NCBI GenBank assembly: GCA_018712125.1
Contig: DVHM01000115.1
Coordinates: 1 to 11,144, forward strand
From: Pullilachnospira_A gallistercoris
Lineage (GTDB): Bacteria; Bacillota; Clostridia; Lachnospirales; Lachnospiraceae
Reading direction: 5' to 3'
Length of the DNA: 11,144 nucleotides
Part shown: one piece after another, positions 1-7,186 of the stretch
Position numbering within the stretch: the first letter of the stretch is position 1
Layout: every line of letters begins with the position of its first letter
Made by a program: the position numbers and the translations under genes
The notes under the pieces: model-generated
What the model saw: the letters and a program-made list of their open reading frames with translations, nothing else
Database searches by the model: none
Told to the model about the DNA's origin: nothing

Positions 1-29
1 CCGGGCAAAAGCGGGAGGAGAATGAGTAG

Positions 30-536
30 ATGCGTTCCTGGAAGATACTGGATGTGAAAAAATTTATGAACATCATGCTCTGCCGGGAGGCTTTTGACAC
101 GCTGCTGCTGGCGGAGGCATCCATTACCGGCGGTGTGTCCTATGTGATTGACGGACATCTGACCGAGGATTTTTACAGCGAACAGGAGCTGGAGGAGATG
201 GGGCTTGCCGGGGAGCGGTGCACGACTTACGGACGGGTCCGCCCCATCTGTTTTGAGATGATTAAGGGGAAACGGACACCCCGGTCTTTCCAGTTTGTCT
301 TTCTGGCGGACAGCCGCTTGATCGGACGGATTCTGGAGCGGGAGGGGATTTCCATGCGCCCGGAGGATGTGGCAAATCTCTCTCTCAATGTCCGCTATCA
401 CGAGGGGGAACTCTATGTGACCTGCGGCTGCACCCTGCGGCTCTTTTCCATGGACCGGACGCTGGAAAATGCCTGGGCGGACCGGATCGGCGGCTTCCTG
501 AAAAAGCAGGAAATCGCGGCGGAGCAGACGGCATAA
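30..536 (+). CDS. DUF5721-like protein of unknown function
   Basis: The 168-residue product is soluble, with no signal peptide or membrane segment. I recognise it as resembling DUF5721, a family I associate with Lachnospiraceae. The N-terminal part (WKILDVKKFMNIMLCREAFD, residues 4-23) and the stretch VSYVIDGHLTEDFYS look like the conserved start of that family. The ATG at 30 is chosen because GGGAGGAG (13-20) lies 9 bases upstream; the ATG at 22 opens only a short frame. An upstream gene probably ends in bases 23-29 (TGA at 23-25 or TAG at 27-29), so this gene may be the distal member of an operon running into the window. No hairpin with a T-run follows it before the cold-shock promoter. Function is unknown, and the family call comes from memory of the pattern, not a search. 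Confidence 0.8.
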   Translation: MRSWKILDVKKFMNIMLCREAFDTLLLAEASITGGVSYVIDGHLTEDFYSEQELEEMGLAGERCTTYGRVRPICFEMIKGKRTPRSFQFVFLADSRLIGRILEREGISMRPEDVANLSLNVRYHEGELYVTCGCTLRLFSMDRTLENAWADRIGGFLKKQEIAAEQTA

Positions 537-541
537 AAATC

Positions 542-570
542 TTTACTTTTACAATATAGTGTGCTATTCT
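542..570 (+). promoter_or_regulatory. Candidate sigma-A promoter of the cold-shock gene
   Basis: A TTTACT box (542-547) and a TATTCT box (565-570) are 17 bases apart, each matching four of six consensus positions. The surrounding DNA is strikingly AT-rich compared with both flanking genes. Transcription would start near 577, leaving a leader of about 48 bases before the cold-shock start codon. Other weak boxes exist in this AT-rich stretch, so the exact choice is uncertain. Confidence 0.35.
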
Positions 571-624
571 TACTACATATTGGTTTTCTAACTGATATAG
601 ATTATTTTTTTGGAGGTACTTGCA

Positions 625-828
625 ATGAGCAAAGGTACAGTAAAGTGGTTTAACAACCAGAAAGGTTACGGCTTCATCTCCGACGAGCAGGGCAATGACG
701 TGTTTGTTCACTATACCGGACTGAACATGGAAGGCTTCAAATCCCTGGAAGAGGGCGCGGAAGTAGAGTACGACGTGACAGAAGGGGCAAAGGGACCTCA
801 GGCAGTCAACGTGACTGTGATCAAGTAG
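625..828 (+). CDS. Cold-shock protein, CspA/CspB family
   Basis: The 67-residue product is a single cold-shock domain, an OB-fold that binds single-stranded RNA and DNA and acts as an RNA chaperone. The N-terminus MSKGTVKWFNNQKGYGFI carries the RNP1 motif (KGYGFI) and is followed by the RNP2 motif (VFVHY) about ten residues later. The length is exactly that of the family (65-70 residues). The start is the ATG at 625, because GGAGG (612-616) lies 8 bases upstream. The in-frame TTG at 610 would put the ribosome binding site inside the coding region. The gene is probably monocistronic or nearly so, with its own AT-rich leader. Such genes are often controlled post-transcriptionally by leader structure, but no clear structure is visible here. 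I do not assign a cspA or cspB letter because paralogues cannot be separated from one copy. Confidence 0.96.
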   Translation: MSKGTVKWFNNQKGYGFISDEQGNDVFVHYTGLNMEGFKSLEEGAEVEYDVTEGAKGPQAVNVTVIK

Positions 829-913
829 TTTATCGTTTGTATTAATCAGATCGTTTTCAATGTACCTTTTTTCGTTTCGATGGATAACTAAAAGCAGGAA
901 GTTGAGATACAGC

Positions 914-988
914 ATGATTAAAAGGGCGTTTCCCGTACCGGACAGGCTTCGGGGCGCCGATGAGATACCCCGGTCGGCAGGAAGCTGA
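914..988 (+). CDS. Possible 24-codon leader ORF overlapping an attenuator
   Basis: An ATG at 914 opens a 24-residue frame (MIKRAFPVPDRLRGADEIPR followed by SAGS) that stops at TGA 986-988. AGGAAG (896-901) lies 12 bases upstream, rather far for an efficient ribosome binding site. The frame passes through the hairpin at 925-958 and through the 5' arm of the terminator, stopping within its 3' arm, which is the geometry expected of a translated attenuator. It contains four arginines and three prolines. It could equally be a chance ORF, since frames of this length are common. It resembles no leader peptide known to me. Confidence 0.18.
   Translation: MIKRAFPVPDRLRGADEIPRSAGS
925..958 (+). other. 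Predicted RNA hairpin upstream of the M18 aminopeptidase gene
   Basis: GGCG (925-928) pairs with CGCC (955-958), CCCG (932-935) with CGGG (950-953), and CC (938-939) with GG (945-946), giving an elongated hairpin with internal loops. It sits 8 bases before the terminator-like hairpin. CGGGG (950-954) could instead pair with CCCCG (968-972), the start of the next stem, so alternative folds exist. I could not match it to a riboswitch class I know. Confidence 0.35.
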
Positions 989-1001
989 CTGGGGTGTTTT
1001 T
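966..1001 (+). terminator. Intrinsic terminator or attenuator before the aminopeptidase gene
   Basis: The arms ACCCCGGTCGGC (967-978) and GCTGACTGGGGT (984-995) form a 12-base-pair stem with two G-U pairs and a five-base loop (AGGAA). TTTTT follows at 997-1001. This is the best intrinsic terminator in the window. It may end the cold-shock transcript after a long 3' tail. Alternatively, since it is only 36 bases before the start codon at 1038, it may be an attenuator in the aminopeptidase leader. I found no convincing promoter between it and that start codon. Confidence 0.6.
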
Positions 1002-1037
1002 GTCAGGCCGTGCAGCGGTGTACAGGAGGACGGAGAC

Positions 1038-2465
1038 ATGGAAGAGAACAGAAAAAGATATGATGATGAAAATGGGAAAGAGAAAGGTGTCGCGATAAAA
1101 AGCGGCGTGGGACAGCGGCTGGCAAGATATCTGACCGGCGGTGTCTCGCCTTACCATGTGGTCAGACAGTGCGTGGAGGATCTGAGCAACCGGGGATTTG
1201 AGGAGCTTACGATGTCCGGGGACTGGCACCTGCGGGAAGGGGGCCGGTACTATATCAACCATCACGGCACTACGCTGCTGGCTTTCGCGCTGCCGAAGAG
1301 GGAGGCGATGCTGGCGGGAGGGAACGGGCTGACCGGGGAAAGGGCGCCGTCTCTGCGTATCGCCTGTGCCCATACAGATTTTCCCTGCCTGCGGATCAAA
1401 CCGGCGCCGGATCTCACCGGCAATGGCTATCACAGGCTGAATACGGAGGTCTACGGGGGAGCCATTTTGAATACCTGGCTGGACCGCCCTCTGGGAATTG
1501 CCGGCCGGGTGGTTCTGGCGTCAGGAGATCCCTTCGCGCCGGAGGAAAGGCTCTATGACAGCGGCCGTCCCATTCTCACGGTGCCGAATCTCGCTATCCA
1601 CATGAACCCGGAGATCAACAAGGGGCAGGCCCTGAACCGTCAGACGGATCTGATGCCGCTGTTTGCGGCGGAAGTCGGCGCCTGCGGCGATGGCCGGGAC
1701 GGCGAAAAGGCCGAAAACGGCGGAGAATTTTCCGATTTTCTCCAGACGGAGCTGGGGGAGACGAAGGATCCGCTGGAATATGACCTGACCGTTTATGTGG
1801 CGGAGGAACCGGCGCTGTTGGGGAGGGACCGGGAATTTCTGTCGGCTCCCCGCATCGACAACATCAGTTCCGTGGCGGCTGTGATGGAAAATCTCACGGC
1901 GTTTTCGGATGCGGAGCCGGAATGTCTGCAGGTGGCGGCCTTTTTCGATCACGAGGAAATCGGCAGCAGGACGAAGCAGGGGGCACTGTCGGCACTTTTG
2001 ACAGACGCGCTGGAAAAACTCTATGAGTCTGTGGGTTATAGCGCCCGTCAGGCCAAGGATGCCATTTATGATGGGATGATGCTGTCGGTGGATGTGGCCC
2101 ACGCTCTGCATCCCAACCATCCGGAGAAGGCGGATGTGACCAGCCGTCCGGTCATGACGAGGGGATTCTGCATCAAGCAGGCGGCTGCGCAGTCCTATGC
2201 CACCGACGCGGCGGCCATTGCCGTGGTGGAACAGCTTGCGCGGCAGCACGGGATCCGCTGCCAGAGATATGCCAACCGTTCGGATATGGCCGGCGGGAGC
2301 ACACTGGGCTCTCTCTCCAGCGCGCTGCTTCCCATGAGAACCGTGGATATCGGGATACCGGTGCTTGCCATGCACTCGGCCAGGGAGCTGATGGGCGTGT
2401 CGGATCTTGAGGCCTTGGGAGAGCTGATCGGCGTCTTCTACGGCTGCGGAAAGGAGAGGAGATGA
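1038..2465 (+). CDS. M18 family aminopeptidase (zinc metallopeptidase)
   Basis: The 475-residue cytoplasmic enzyme removes N-terminal amino acids from peptides, with two metal ions per active site and a large multimeric assembly known for the family. The M18 signatures are all present in order: AHTDFPCLRIKP (His112, Asp114), PRIDNISS (Asp274), FFDHEEIGS (Glu306 catalytic, Glu307 metal), SVDVAHALHPNHPEK (Asp352) and AMHSARE (His446). The family usually has about 430-460 residues, so this one is intact and slightly long at the N-terminus and in an acidic insert around residues 213-232. The start is the ATG at 1038, with AGGAGG (1024-1029) 8 bases upstream. An in-frame ATG at 960 lies inside the leader hairpin and terminator region and lacks a binding site. 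The stop overlaps the start of the next gene (ATGA), suggesting translational coupling. Substrate preference (acidic or broad) cannot be read from the sequence. Confidence 0.95.
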   Translation: MEENRKRYDDENGKEKGVAIKSGVGQRLARYLTGGVSPYHVVRQCVEDLSNRGFEELTMSGDWHLREGGRYYINHHGTTLLAFALPKREAMLAGGNGLTGERAPSLRIACAHTDFPCLRIKPAPDLTGNGYHRLNTEVYGGAILNTWLDRPLGIAGRVVLASGDPFAPEERLYDSGRPILTVPNLAIHMNPEINKGQALNRQTDLMPLFAAEVGACGDGRDGEKAENGGEFSDFLQTELGETKDPLEYDLTVYVAEEPALLGRDREFLSAPRIDNISSVAAVMENLTAFSDAEPECLQVAAFFDHEEIGSRTKQGALSALLTDALEKLYESVGYSARQAKDAIYDGMMLSVDVAHALHPNHPEKADVTSRPVMTRGFCIKQAAAQSYATDAAAIAVVEQLARQHGIRCQRYANRSDMAGGSTLGSLSSALLPMRTVDIGIPVLAMHSARELMGVSDLEALGELIGVFYGCGKERR

Positions 2466-3610
2466 CCGCGAAATCAATGGTTTCCCGGTTCCTCTCCGCT
2501 GTTCTTATTCTGTCTGCAACCCTCCTTCTGAGCGGCTGTACCTGGGCGAGACAGGCGGCGGATGCCTTTTACGGAGGATTGGGCAAGCTGGTGGTGGGAG
2601 AGCCGCAGGAGGCGGAGGCTGTGTCCGAAGAGCGGTACGCCTATCAGCAGCTGGAGCCGGAAGAGCAGACCGTGTATAACCAGATCGTGGAGACAGTGGA
2701 ACAGCAGGCCGAGCGGGCGCCGGTCTCCACGGAGAGCGAGAAGACGCTGGAGCGGGCTTACACGGCTGTCATGGCGGATTACGGAGAGTTTTTCTGGGTT
2801 TCCGGCTACCGCTACAACACCTACACCAGCGGCGATCAGATCATCGGCATGGAGATTCTGCCGGTTTACACCATGGATGCGGCACAGCGGGAGGAAAAGC
2901 AGCGCCAGATTGAGGCGGAAGCCGCCCGATGGCTGGAGGGGATTTCGCCTGAAGCCGGGGATTACGAGAAGGCGAAGTTTGTCTACGAGACACTGATCCG
3001 GCGGGTGGATTATGCCCTGGACGCTGTGGAGAGCCAGAATATTCTCAGCGTGTTCCTCTACGGGGAGACGGTCTGTCAGGGGTATGCCGAGGCGGCGTCC
3101 TACCTTCTTCAGCAGCTGGGGATACAGAGCGCCGTAGTGACCGGAACCGCCCAGGGGGAACCCCATGCCTGGAATCTGGTAAGGCTGGACGGCGAATACT
3201 ATTATATGGATGTGACCTGGGGCAACAGCACCTATCTGACTGAGGATGAGCAGGAGAAAAAGACGGTGGATTACGCTTATCTGAACCTGACGACGGAGGA
3301 ACTGATGGAGACGCATACGGCGGACGGACAGATTTCCCTGCCTTTGTGCACGGCCACGGAGGATAACTATTTCCGCCGGGAGGGGCTGTATTTTTCCCAG
3401 TGGGACCCTGCAGCCATAGGAAAGGTGTTCGGGGAGGCATGGCAGCGGCGGGATGTGTCCGCGGAGGTCAGGCTGTCCGATCCGGCTCTCTACCAGAGGA
3501 CGGTGGAGTATTTTATCTTTGACCGGGGAATTGTGGATTTCTGTCCGGGAATGGGGGATGTCTATTATCGGGAAAATCCCCAGCTTCAGATCCTCACTTT
3601 ACAATTCTAA
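2462..3610 (+). CDS. Lipoprotein with a transglutaminase-like (papain-fold) domain
   Basis: The 382-residue protein begins with a lipoprotein signal peptide: a positive start, a hydrophobic stretch, and the lipobox LLSGC with Cys26 as the lipidated residue. It should therefore be anchored outside the membrane. An acidic, Glu/Gln-rich linker of about 40 residues follows. Residues about 165-255 form a transglutaminase-like core with a visible triad: Cys205 in GETVCQGYAEA, His235 in EPHAWN and Asp250 in YYMDVTWG. Bacterial members with this arrangement are usually thought to be cysteine proteases or cross-linking enzymes of the cell surface. The rest (about 300-382) is unrecognised. The start overlaps the aminopeptidase stop by four bases, and AAGGAG (2451-2456) lies 5 bases upstream, so the two are probably cotranslated. 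The substrate is unknown. Confidence 0.88.
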   Translation: MTAKSMVSRFLSAVLILSATLLLSGCTWARQAADAFYGGLGKLVVGEPQEAEAVSEERYAYQQLEPEEQTVYNQIVETVEQQAERAPVSTESEKTLERAYTAVMADYGEFFWVSGYRYNTYTSGDQIIGMEILPVYTMDAAQREEKQRQIEAEAARWLEGISPEAGDYEKAKFVYETLIRRVDYALDAVESQNILSVFLYGETVCQGYAEAASYLLQQLGIQSAVVTGTAQGEPHAWNLVRLDGEYYYMDVTWGNSTYLTEDEQEKKTVDYAYLNLTTEELMETHTADGQISLPLCTATEDNYFRREGLYFSQWDPAAIGKVFGEAWQRRDVSAEVRLSDPALYQRTVEYFIFDRGIVDFCPGMGDVYYRENPQLQILTLQF

Positions 3611-3627
3611 AATTTTTGTGAAATATG

Positions 3628-3656
3628 TATACAAAAGAAGGTTTTTGTGTTAGGAT
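3628..3656 (+). promoter_or_regulatory. Extended -10 promoter for the degV-family gene
   Basis: A TATACA box (3628-3633) is followed 17 bases later by TAGGAT (3651-3656), which is preceded by TG one base upstream (TGTTAGGAT), forming an extended -10 element. Transcription would start near 3663, giving a leader of about 56 bases. The region is AT-rich and separates the lipoprotein gene from the DegV gene, so the latter probably begins a new transcript, perhaps together with folC. Confidence 0.5.
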
Positions 3657-3718
3657 GATGTGGTAATAAAAACCATGTGTGGAAATGAGAAAAACCACAT
3701 AAATATAGGAGGCGTCCG

Positions 3719-4555
3719 ATGTATAAGATTTTGATTGACAGCTGCGGAGAACTTCCGCAGGAGCTGAAAGAAGATGGGCATTTTTCCAATGTAGCGCTGG
3801 TGCTGGAGGTGGACGGACAGCAGATCGTGGACGATGAGACCTTTGACCAGGCTGATTTTCTGAGCAGGGTTGCAAAGAGCCCCAACGCGCCGAAATCCGC
3901 CTGCCCGTCGCCGGACGCGTACATGCAGAAGATGGAGGGAGACGCGGATCATATCTATATCGTGACGCTGTCGGCGAAGCTGAGCGGTTCCTACAACAGC
4001 GCCTGTGTGGCCCGGGATATGTATCTGGAGGAGCACGAGAACGCCCGGGTGTACGTGTTCAATTCCAAGTCCGCGTCCATCGGAGAGACGCTGATCGGCA
4101 TCAAGATCGCCGAGTGTGAGGAAGCGGGCATGAGTTTTGATGACACGGTGGCCTGTGTGGAGGATTACATCAGCCAGCAGCACACGTTCTTTGTGCTGGA
4201 GACGCTGGAGACTCTGCGCAAGTCCGGCAGACTCAGCAACCTGAAGGCCATCATCGCCAGCACGCTGAACATCAAGCCGGTTATGGGCTCCACCGACGAG
4301 GGAGAGATCTGCCAGCTGGGGCAGAGCCGCGGCATGAGCAAAGCTCTGGACAAGATGGTTTCCTGCATGCAGGAGGTCACGAAAAACTGTGAGGAGAAGG
4401 TGCTCGCCATCTCCCACTGCAACTGCGCGGAGCGCGCCTATCTGCTGAAGGCCAAGCTGGAGCGTGCGGCGAAGTTCAAGAAGATTTTCATTGTGGACAC
4501 GGCGGGCGTCAGCACCATGTATGCCAACGACGGCGGCGTGATTATGGTGGTGTAA
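3719..4555 (+). CDS. DegV family fatty-acid-binding protein
   Basis: The 278-residue protein has the length and motifs of the DegV family, which binds a single fatty acid. Some members (FakB) present it to the fatty acid kinase FakA. The family signatures are: ILIDSCGELP at the N-terminus (residues 4-13); CPSPDAY (62-68); the ligand-site motif TLSAKLSGSYNSA (83-95); SKSASIGE (116-123); and LETLRKSGRLS (163-173), which marks the second domain. The start is the ATG at 3719 with AGGAGG (3707-3712) 6 bases upstream. No fakA-like gene is visible here, so a FakB role is only family knowledge. Clostridia usually carry several DegV paralogues. The neighbour downstream is folC after a 47-base gap containing a hairpin without a T-run, so readthrough is likely. 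Confidence 0.93.
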   Translation: MYKILIDSCGELPQELKEDGHFSNVALVLEVDGQQIVDDETFDQADFLSRVAKSPNAPKSACPSPDAYMQKMEGDADHIYIVTLSAKLSGSYNSACVARDMYLEEHENARVYVFNSKSASIGETLIGIKIAECEEAGMSFDDTVACVEDYISQQHTFFVLETLETLRKSGRLSNLKAIIASTLNIKPVMGSTDEGEICQLGQSRGMSKALDKMVSCMQEVTKNCEEKVLAISHCNCAERAYLLKAKLERAAKFKKIFIVDTAGVSTMYANDGGVIMVV

Positions 4556-4557
4556 AG

Positions 4558-4585
4558 CCTCTGACGGGTCGGAAGCCCGGAGAGG
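4558..4585 (+). other. Intergenic hairpin between degV and folC
   Basis: CCTCT (4558-4562) pairs with AGAGG (4581-4585), and CGGG (4565-4568) with CCCG (4576-4579), around a seven-base loop. No T-run follows, so it is not an intrinsic terminator. It would cover the only good purine-rich stretch before folC (GGAGAGGG, 4579-4586) and could affect mRNA stability or folC translation. The evidence is base pairing only. Confidence 0.3.
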
Positions 4586-4602
4586 GATCCGAGACAGAAG
4601 AT

Positions 4603-5898
4603 GTGAGTGAAAGTATGGAATACGAGGAGATTGTGACGGCCATCATGGGCAGACGCAGGTTCGGAAAGGCCTGCGGCCGCCAGGTGGCCGAGGAGTTGCT
4701 GGCGCGCCTGAACTGCCCGGAACGGGGGATGCGCGTCATTCATATTGCGGGAACCAACGGTAAGGGATCCACGGCAGCCTTTGTGAGCAGTATCTTGCAG
4801 GCTGCCGGTTTTTGCGTGGGGCAGTTTACCTCCCCGCATCTGGTGGATTTTACCGAGCGGATTCAGGTAAACGGCAGACAGATTTCCCGGGAGGACGCGG
4901 CGCGGCTGGGACAGCAGCTCTTAGATCTGCCCATGGAGCTGGAGTGCACGATGTTCGACCTGTGCCTGGGAATGGCGCTTCTCTATTTCCGGGAGCGGCA
5001 CTGTGATTTTGTGGTACTGGAGACGGGGCTTGGCGGCAGGCTGGACTCTACCAGCGGGCTGAGTCAGGTGCCGCTGGTGTCGGTGGTTACCAACATCGGG
5101 CTGGATCATGTGCAGATTCTCGGAGACACGCTGGAGGAGATTGCCGCGGAGAAGGCCGGCATCTTCAAGCCGGGGACGGAGGCGGTTTTCGGAAAAATGG
5201 ACGCCGCCGCCCGCCGGGTGCTGATCAAACGGTGCGAGGAGCTGGGGATTCCCTGGCGGGACGCCGGGAAACTGGAGGCGCGGACCGGGACTGGAGGGTC
5301 AGATACCGGGGAGGTTACCGGCCTGCGTCTGGGACTCTTCGGAGCCTACCAGAGGCAGAACGCCGCCACAGCGGCAGCGGTTTTTGATGTGCTCACGGAG
5401 CGCTGCCCGGAAATGTTCGGGGGAATGTCAGAGGAGAAGCGAAGAAAGATTCTTCTGGAGGGCCTGAGGAGAGCTGTCTGGCCCGGAAGGATGGAAATTC
5501 TCTCAGAGGATCCCTTCCTGCTGGTGGACGGGGCTCACAATCCCCAGGGGGTGGCGGCGCTGGCGGAGAGTCTGCGGCAGGCCTATCCCGGGGAGCGGTT
5601 CCTCTTTGTGGCGGGAATTCTCGCGGACAAGGACTATGAGGGAATGCTGGAACGTATGATTCCCCTGGCGGAGAAGTTCTATACCGTGACAGTGGAGAGC
5701 AGCCGCAGCCTTCAGGGGCAGGCCGTGGCGGAGTATCTGAGGGGGAAAGGCCAGGAGGCAGTCTATATGGAGGATCTTTCGGCCTGTCTGAGGACGGTGC
5801 TGTCCGAGGGAAAACAGACCGGGAAACGGATTGTGGCCTTCGGCTCCCTGTACTTTATCGGCAGCCTGGAGGCGCTGTGGCGGGCTGGCGCCTCCTGA
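4603..5898 (+). CDS. folC: Bifunctional folylpolyglutamate synthase / dihydrofolate synthase
   Basis: The 431-residue ligase adds glutamate to dihydropteroate and to reduced folates, using ATP, in the cytoplasm. The Mur-ligase-type signatures are clear: the P-loop AGTNGKGS (Lys54), TSPHLVDFTERI (76-87), ETGLGGRLDSTS (140-151), TNIGLDHVQILGDT (163-176), AAEKAGIFKPG with the lysine usually carbamylated (Lys184), and VDGAHNPQG (308-316) in the C-terminal glutamate ligase domain. The length fits the family. The start is uncertain. GTG at 4603 has only AGAAG close upstream, while ATG at 4615 would give the N-terminus MEYEEIV, which looks more like other FolC proteins, but has no clear binding site. 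No other folate genes are visible nearby. The gene ends 10 bases from the convergent AraC gene, and I see no terminator between them. Confidence 0.95.
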   Translation: MSESMEYEEIVTAIMGRRRFGKACGRQVAEELLARLNCPERGMRVIHIAGTNGKGSTAAFVSSILQAAGFCVGQFTSPHLVDFTERIQVNGRQISREDAARLGQQLLDLPMELECTMFDLCLGMALLYFRERHCDFVVLETGLGGRLDSTSGLSQVPLVSVVTNIGLDHVQILGDTLEEIAAEKAGIFKPGTEAVFGKMDAAARRVLIKRCEELGIPWRDAGKLEARTGTGGSDTGEVTGLRLGLFGAYQRQNAATAAAVFDVLTERCPEMFGGMSEEKRRKILLEGLRRAVWPGRMEILSEDPFLLVDGAHNPQGVAALAESLRQAYPGERFLFVAGILADKDYEGMLERMIPLAEKFYTVTVESSRSLQGQAVAEYLRGKGQEAVYMEDLSACLRTVLSEGKQTGKRIVAFGSLYFIGSLEALWRAGAS

Positions 5899-5908
5899 CG
5901 GCCAGGCA

Positions 5909-7117
5909 TCATATGATTTCGTGTTTTCGGCGGTATTCTGTGGGGCTTTCCCCGGTCTTTTTCCGAAAGACGCTGCTGAAATAGCTGCCGGAGGCGTAAT
6001 TCAGATCGGCGGCGATCTCGTCTACCGTCATCTCCCGCGTGCGCAGCAGAAACTGCGCCCGTTCTACTTTCACATCCTGAATGTACTCCACCAGAGAACA
6101 TCCCATCTCCTGCTTGAATTTTCGTGACAGATGGTAGGGGGTGTAGCCAATTCTGTCAGAGAGGTAATTCAGGGTAATCTTTTCCTCAGGATGGTTGTTG
6201 ATATATTCACAGCAGAGCTGGATCTGTTTGGAACAGTGCCGGTATTTTTTCATGCTGCTGACCCGGTGCACATACTCGGTCAGGGCCTCATTGCCCAGGG
6301 CGCCCAGCTCCCGCATGGAGGAACTGGCGTTGATCCGGCGGCGGTACTGGCCGCAGATGGCAAAGGAGGTCTTCCGGGGAAGTCCACCCTCCACCGCCGC
6401 CCGGGAGATCAGGGACAGCAGCATGTTAATATTCTGCCGTCCGTAATTCAGGTCTCTCTGAAGATTTTCCGGGATCTCGGGCGCCCGCTGGGTAAAGCGG
6501 TTCAAAAGTCCGGAGATATTGGTGTCGCCCCGGCGCACTTTGTCCAGAATCTCATCTTCCATTTCCCAGTGTTTGTTGTGGCGCTGAAGCTGATCGGTCG
6601 CCACACTGGTATCCTCGGTTCGATGGCGCTCCGTTACCCGGATGGCGATATCCTGCTCTGCCAGAGTCTCCTGCCGGATGGCATAGTGGAGCATGAGGGC
6701 GAGGGCGGTGGCCATATTGGAAGGAATGGCGGGGAGATGCAGGAAGGCTGTCTTCAACACTTCTTTCGCCTCCGGGGAAAGGTCGTGCCCCAGAAGGAGA
6801 CCATCGTAGGTTTCCGGGTCCTTGAGGGTGTCAAAAAATGGCCCTTTGATGTAGATGGCGCTCTGATCTTTTTCGAAAGCTACAATCCAGCAGAGGGTGG
6901 AGTCACAGATGTAGATAAAGGGAAGATCGGACTGCGCCCGGTGCTTTGTTATGGCTTTTTCTATTTCACACTCCATCATCAGTTGATGAAACAGAGATTC
7001 GTGATCACAGCCGCTGGATATTACGCGCAGATGCTCGTCATATTTCCAGTCCCAGATCGGGCTGAAGCTGGCGGTCAACTGGCGGTAGGCTTCCATATAC
7101 TGTTCTTTTGTCAACAT
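5909..7117 (-). CDS. AraC-family transcriptional regulator with an uncharacterised sensor region
   Basis: The 402-residue protein ends in a typical AraC-type DNA-binding domain with two helix-turn-helix units (about residues 298-397). The first contains LNYLSDRIGYTPYHLSRKFK; the second contains MTVDEIAADLNYASGSYFSSVFRKKTGESPTEYRR. The N-terminal 280 residues are not a cupin arm as in AraC itself. They look like a globular sensor (about 1-155) joined by a helical segment (about 160-290), a layout common in clostridial sugar regulators, and I cannot name the ligand domain. The start at 7117 is supported by AAGGGGG just upstream on this strand. It is transcribed divergently from the dehydrogenase-hydrolase-reductase operon and very probably controls it, responding to the pathway substrate. 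No membrane segment is seen, so it should sense an internal compound. Confidence 0.93.
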   Translation of the reverse strand: MLTKEQYMEAYRQLTASFSPIWDWKYDEHLRVISSGCDHESLFHQLMMECEIEKAITKHRAQSDLPFIYICDSTLCWIVAFEKDQSAIYIKGPFFDTLKDPETYDGLLLGHDLSPEAKEVLKTAFLHLPAIPSNMATALALMLHYAIRQETLAEQDIAIRVTERHRTEDTSVATDQLQRHNKHWEMEDEILDKVRRGDTNISGLLNRFTQRAPEIPENLQRDLNYGRQNINMLLSLISRAAVEGGLPRKTSFAICGQYRRRINASSSMRELGALGNEALTEYVHRVSSMKKYRHCSKQIQLCCEYINNHPEEKITLNYLSDRIGYTPYHLSRKFKQEMGCSLVEYIQDVKVERAQFLLRTREMTVDEIAADLNYASGSYFSSVFRKKTGESPTEYRRKHEII

Positions 7118-7150
7118 GACGATCCCCCTTCATTTTTTGTTCTTTTTTTG

Positions 7151-7179
7151 ATTTTAGCAGGAAATCCCCCAAATGGAAA
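7151..7179 (-). promoter_or_regulatory. Candidate promoter of the AraC-family regulator gene
   Basis: On the minus strand a TTTCCA box (7179-7174) is followed 17 bases later by TAAAAT (7156-7151), preceded by TG one base away (TGCTAAAAT), so it is an extended -10 promoter. The start of transcription would be near 7144, leaving about 27 bases before the start codon at 7117. Its -35 box lies 7 bases from the edge of the long dyad at 7187-7251, so a protein bound there would touch this promoter. Confidence 0.5.
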
Positions 7180-7186
7180 TGGAAAT

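Noticed and set aside
495..512. Hairpin TTCCTG/CAGGAA at the end of the DUF5721-like gene as a terminator
   Set aside because: The stem is only six pairs, lies inside the coding region and is not followed by a T-run.
829..913. Promoter for the aminopeptidase gene just after the cold-shock gene
   Set aside because: The stretch is AT-rich, but I found no pair of -35 and -10 boxes with acceptable spacing and matches.
924..1001. Known riboswitch class (TPP, ZTP, THF, fluoride, guanidine, c-di-GMP, glycine)
   Set aside because: None of the conserved sequence cores of these classes as I remember them is present; a covariance-model search would be the decisive test.
960..1037. Extended N-terminus of the aminopeptidase from ATG 960
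   Set aside because: It would translate through the terminator hairpin, has no ribosome binding site, and the added residues have no counterpart in the family, whereas ATG 1038 has AGGAGG at the right distance.
1521..2477. Open frame of 318 codons on the - strand
   Set aside because: It is a shadow of the M18 aminopeptidase gene; its His/Arg-rich composition and lack of motifs argue against a real protein.
5885..5909. Bidirectional terminator between the convergent folC and AraC genes
   Set aside because: Only a five-pair stem (CTGGC/GCCAG) is visible, with no T-run on either strand.
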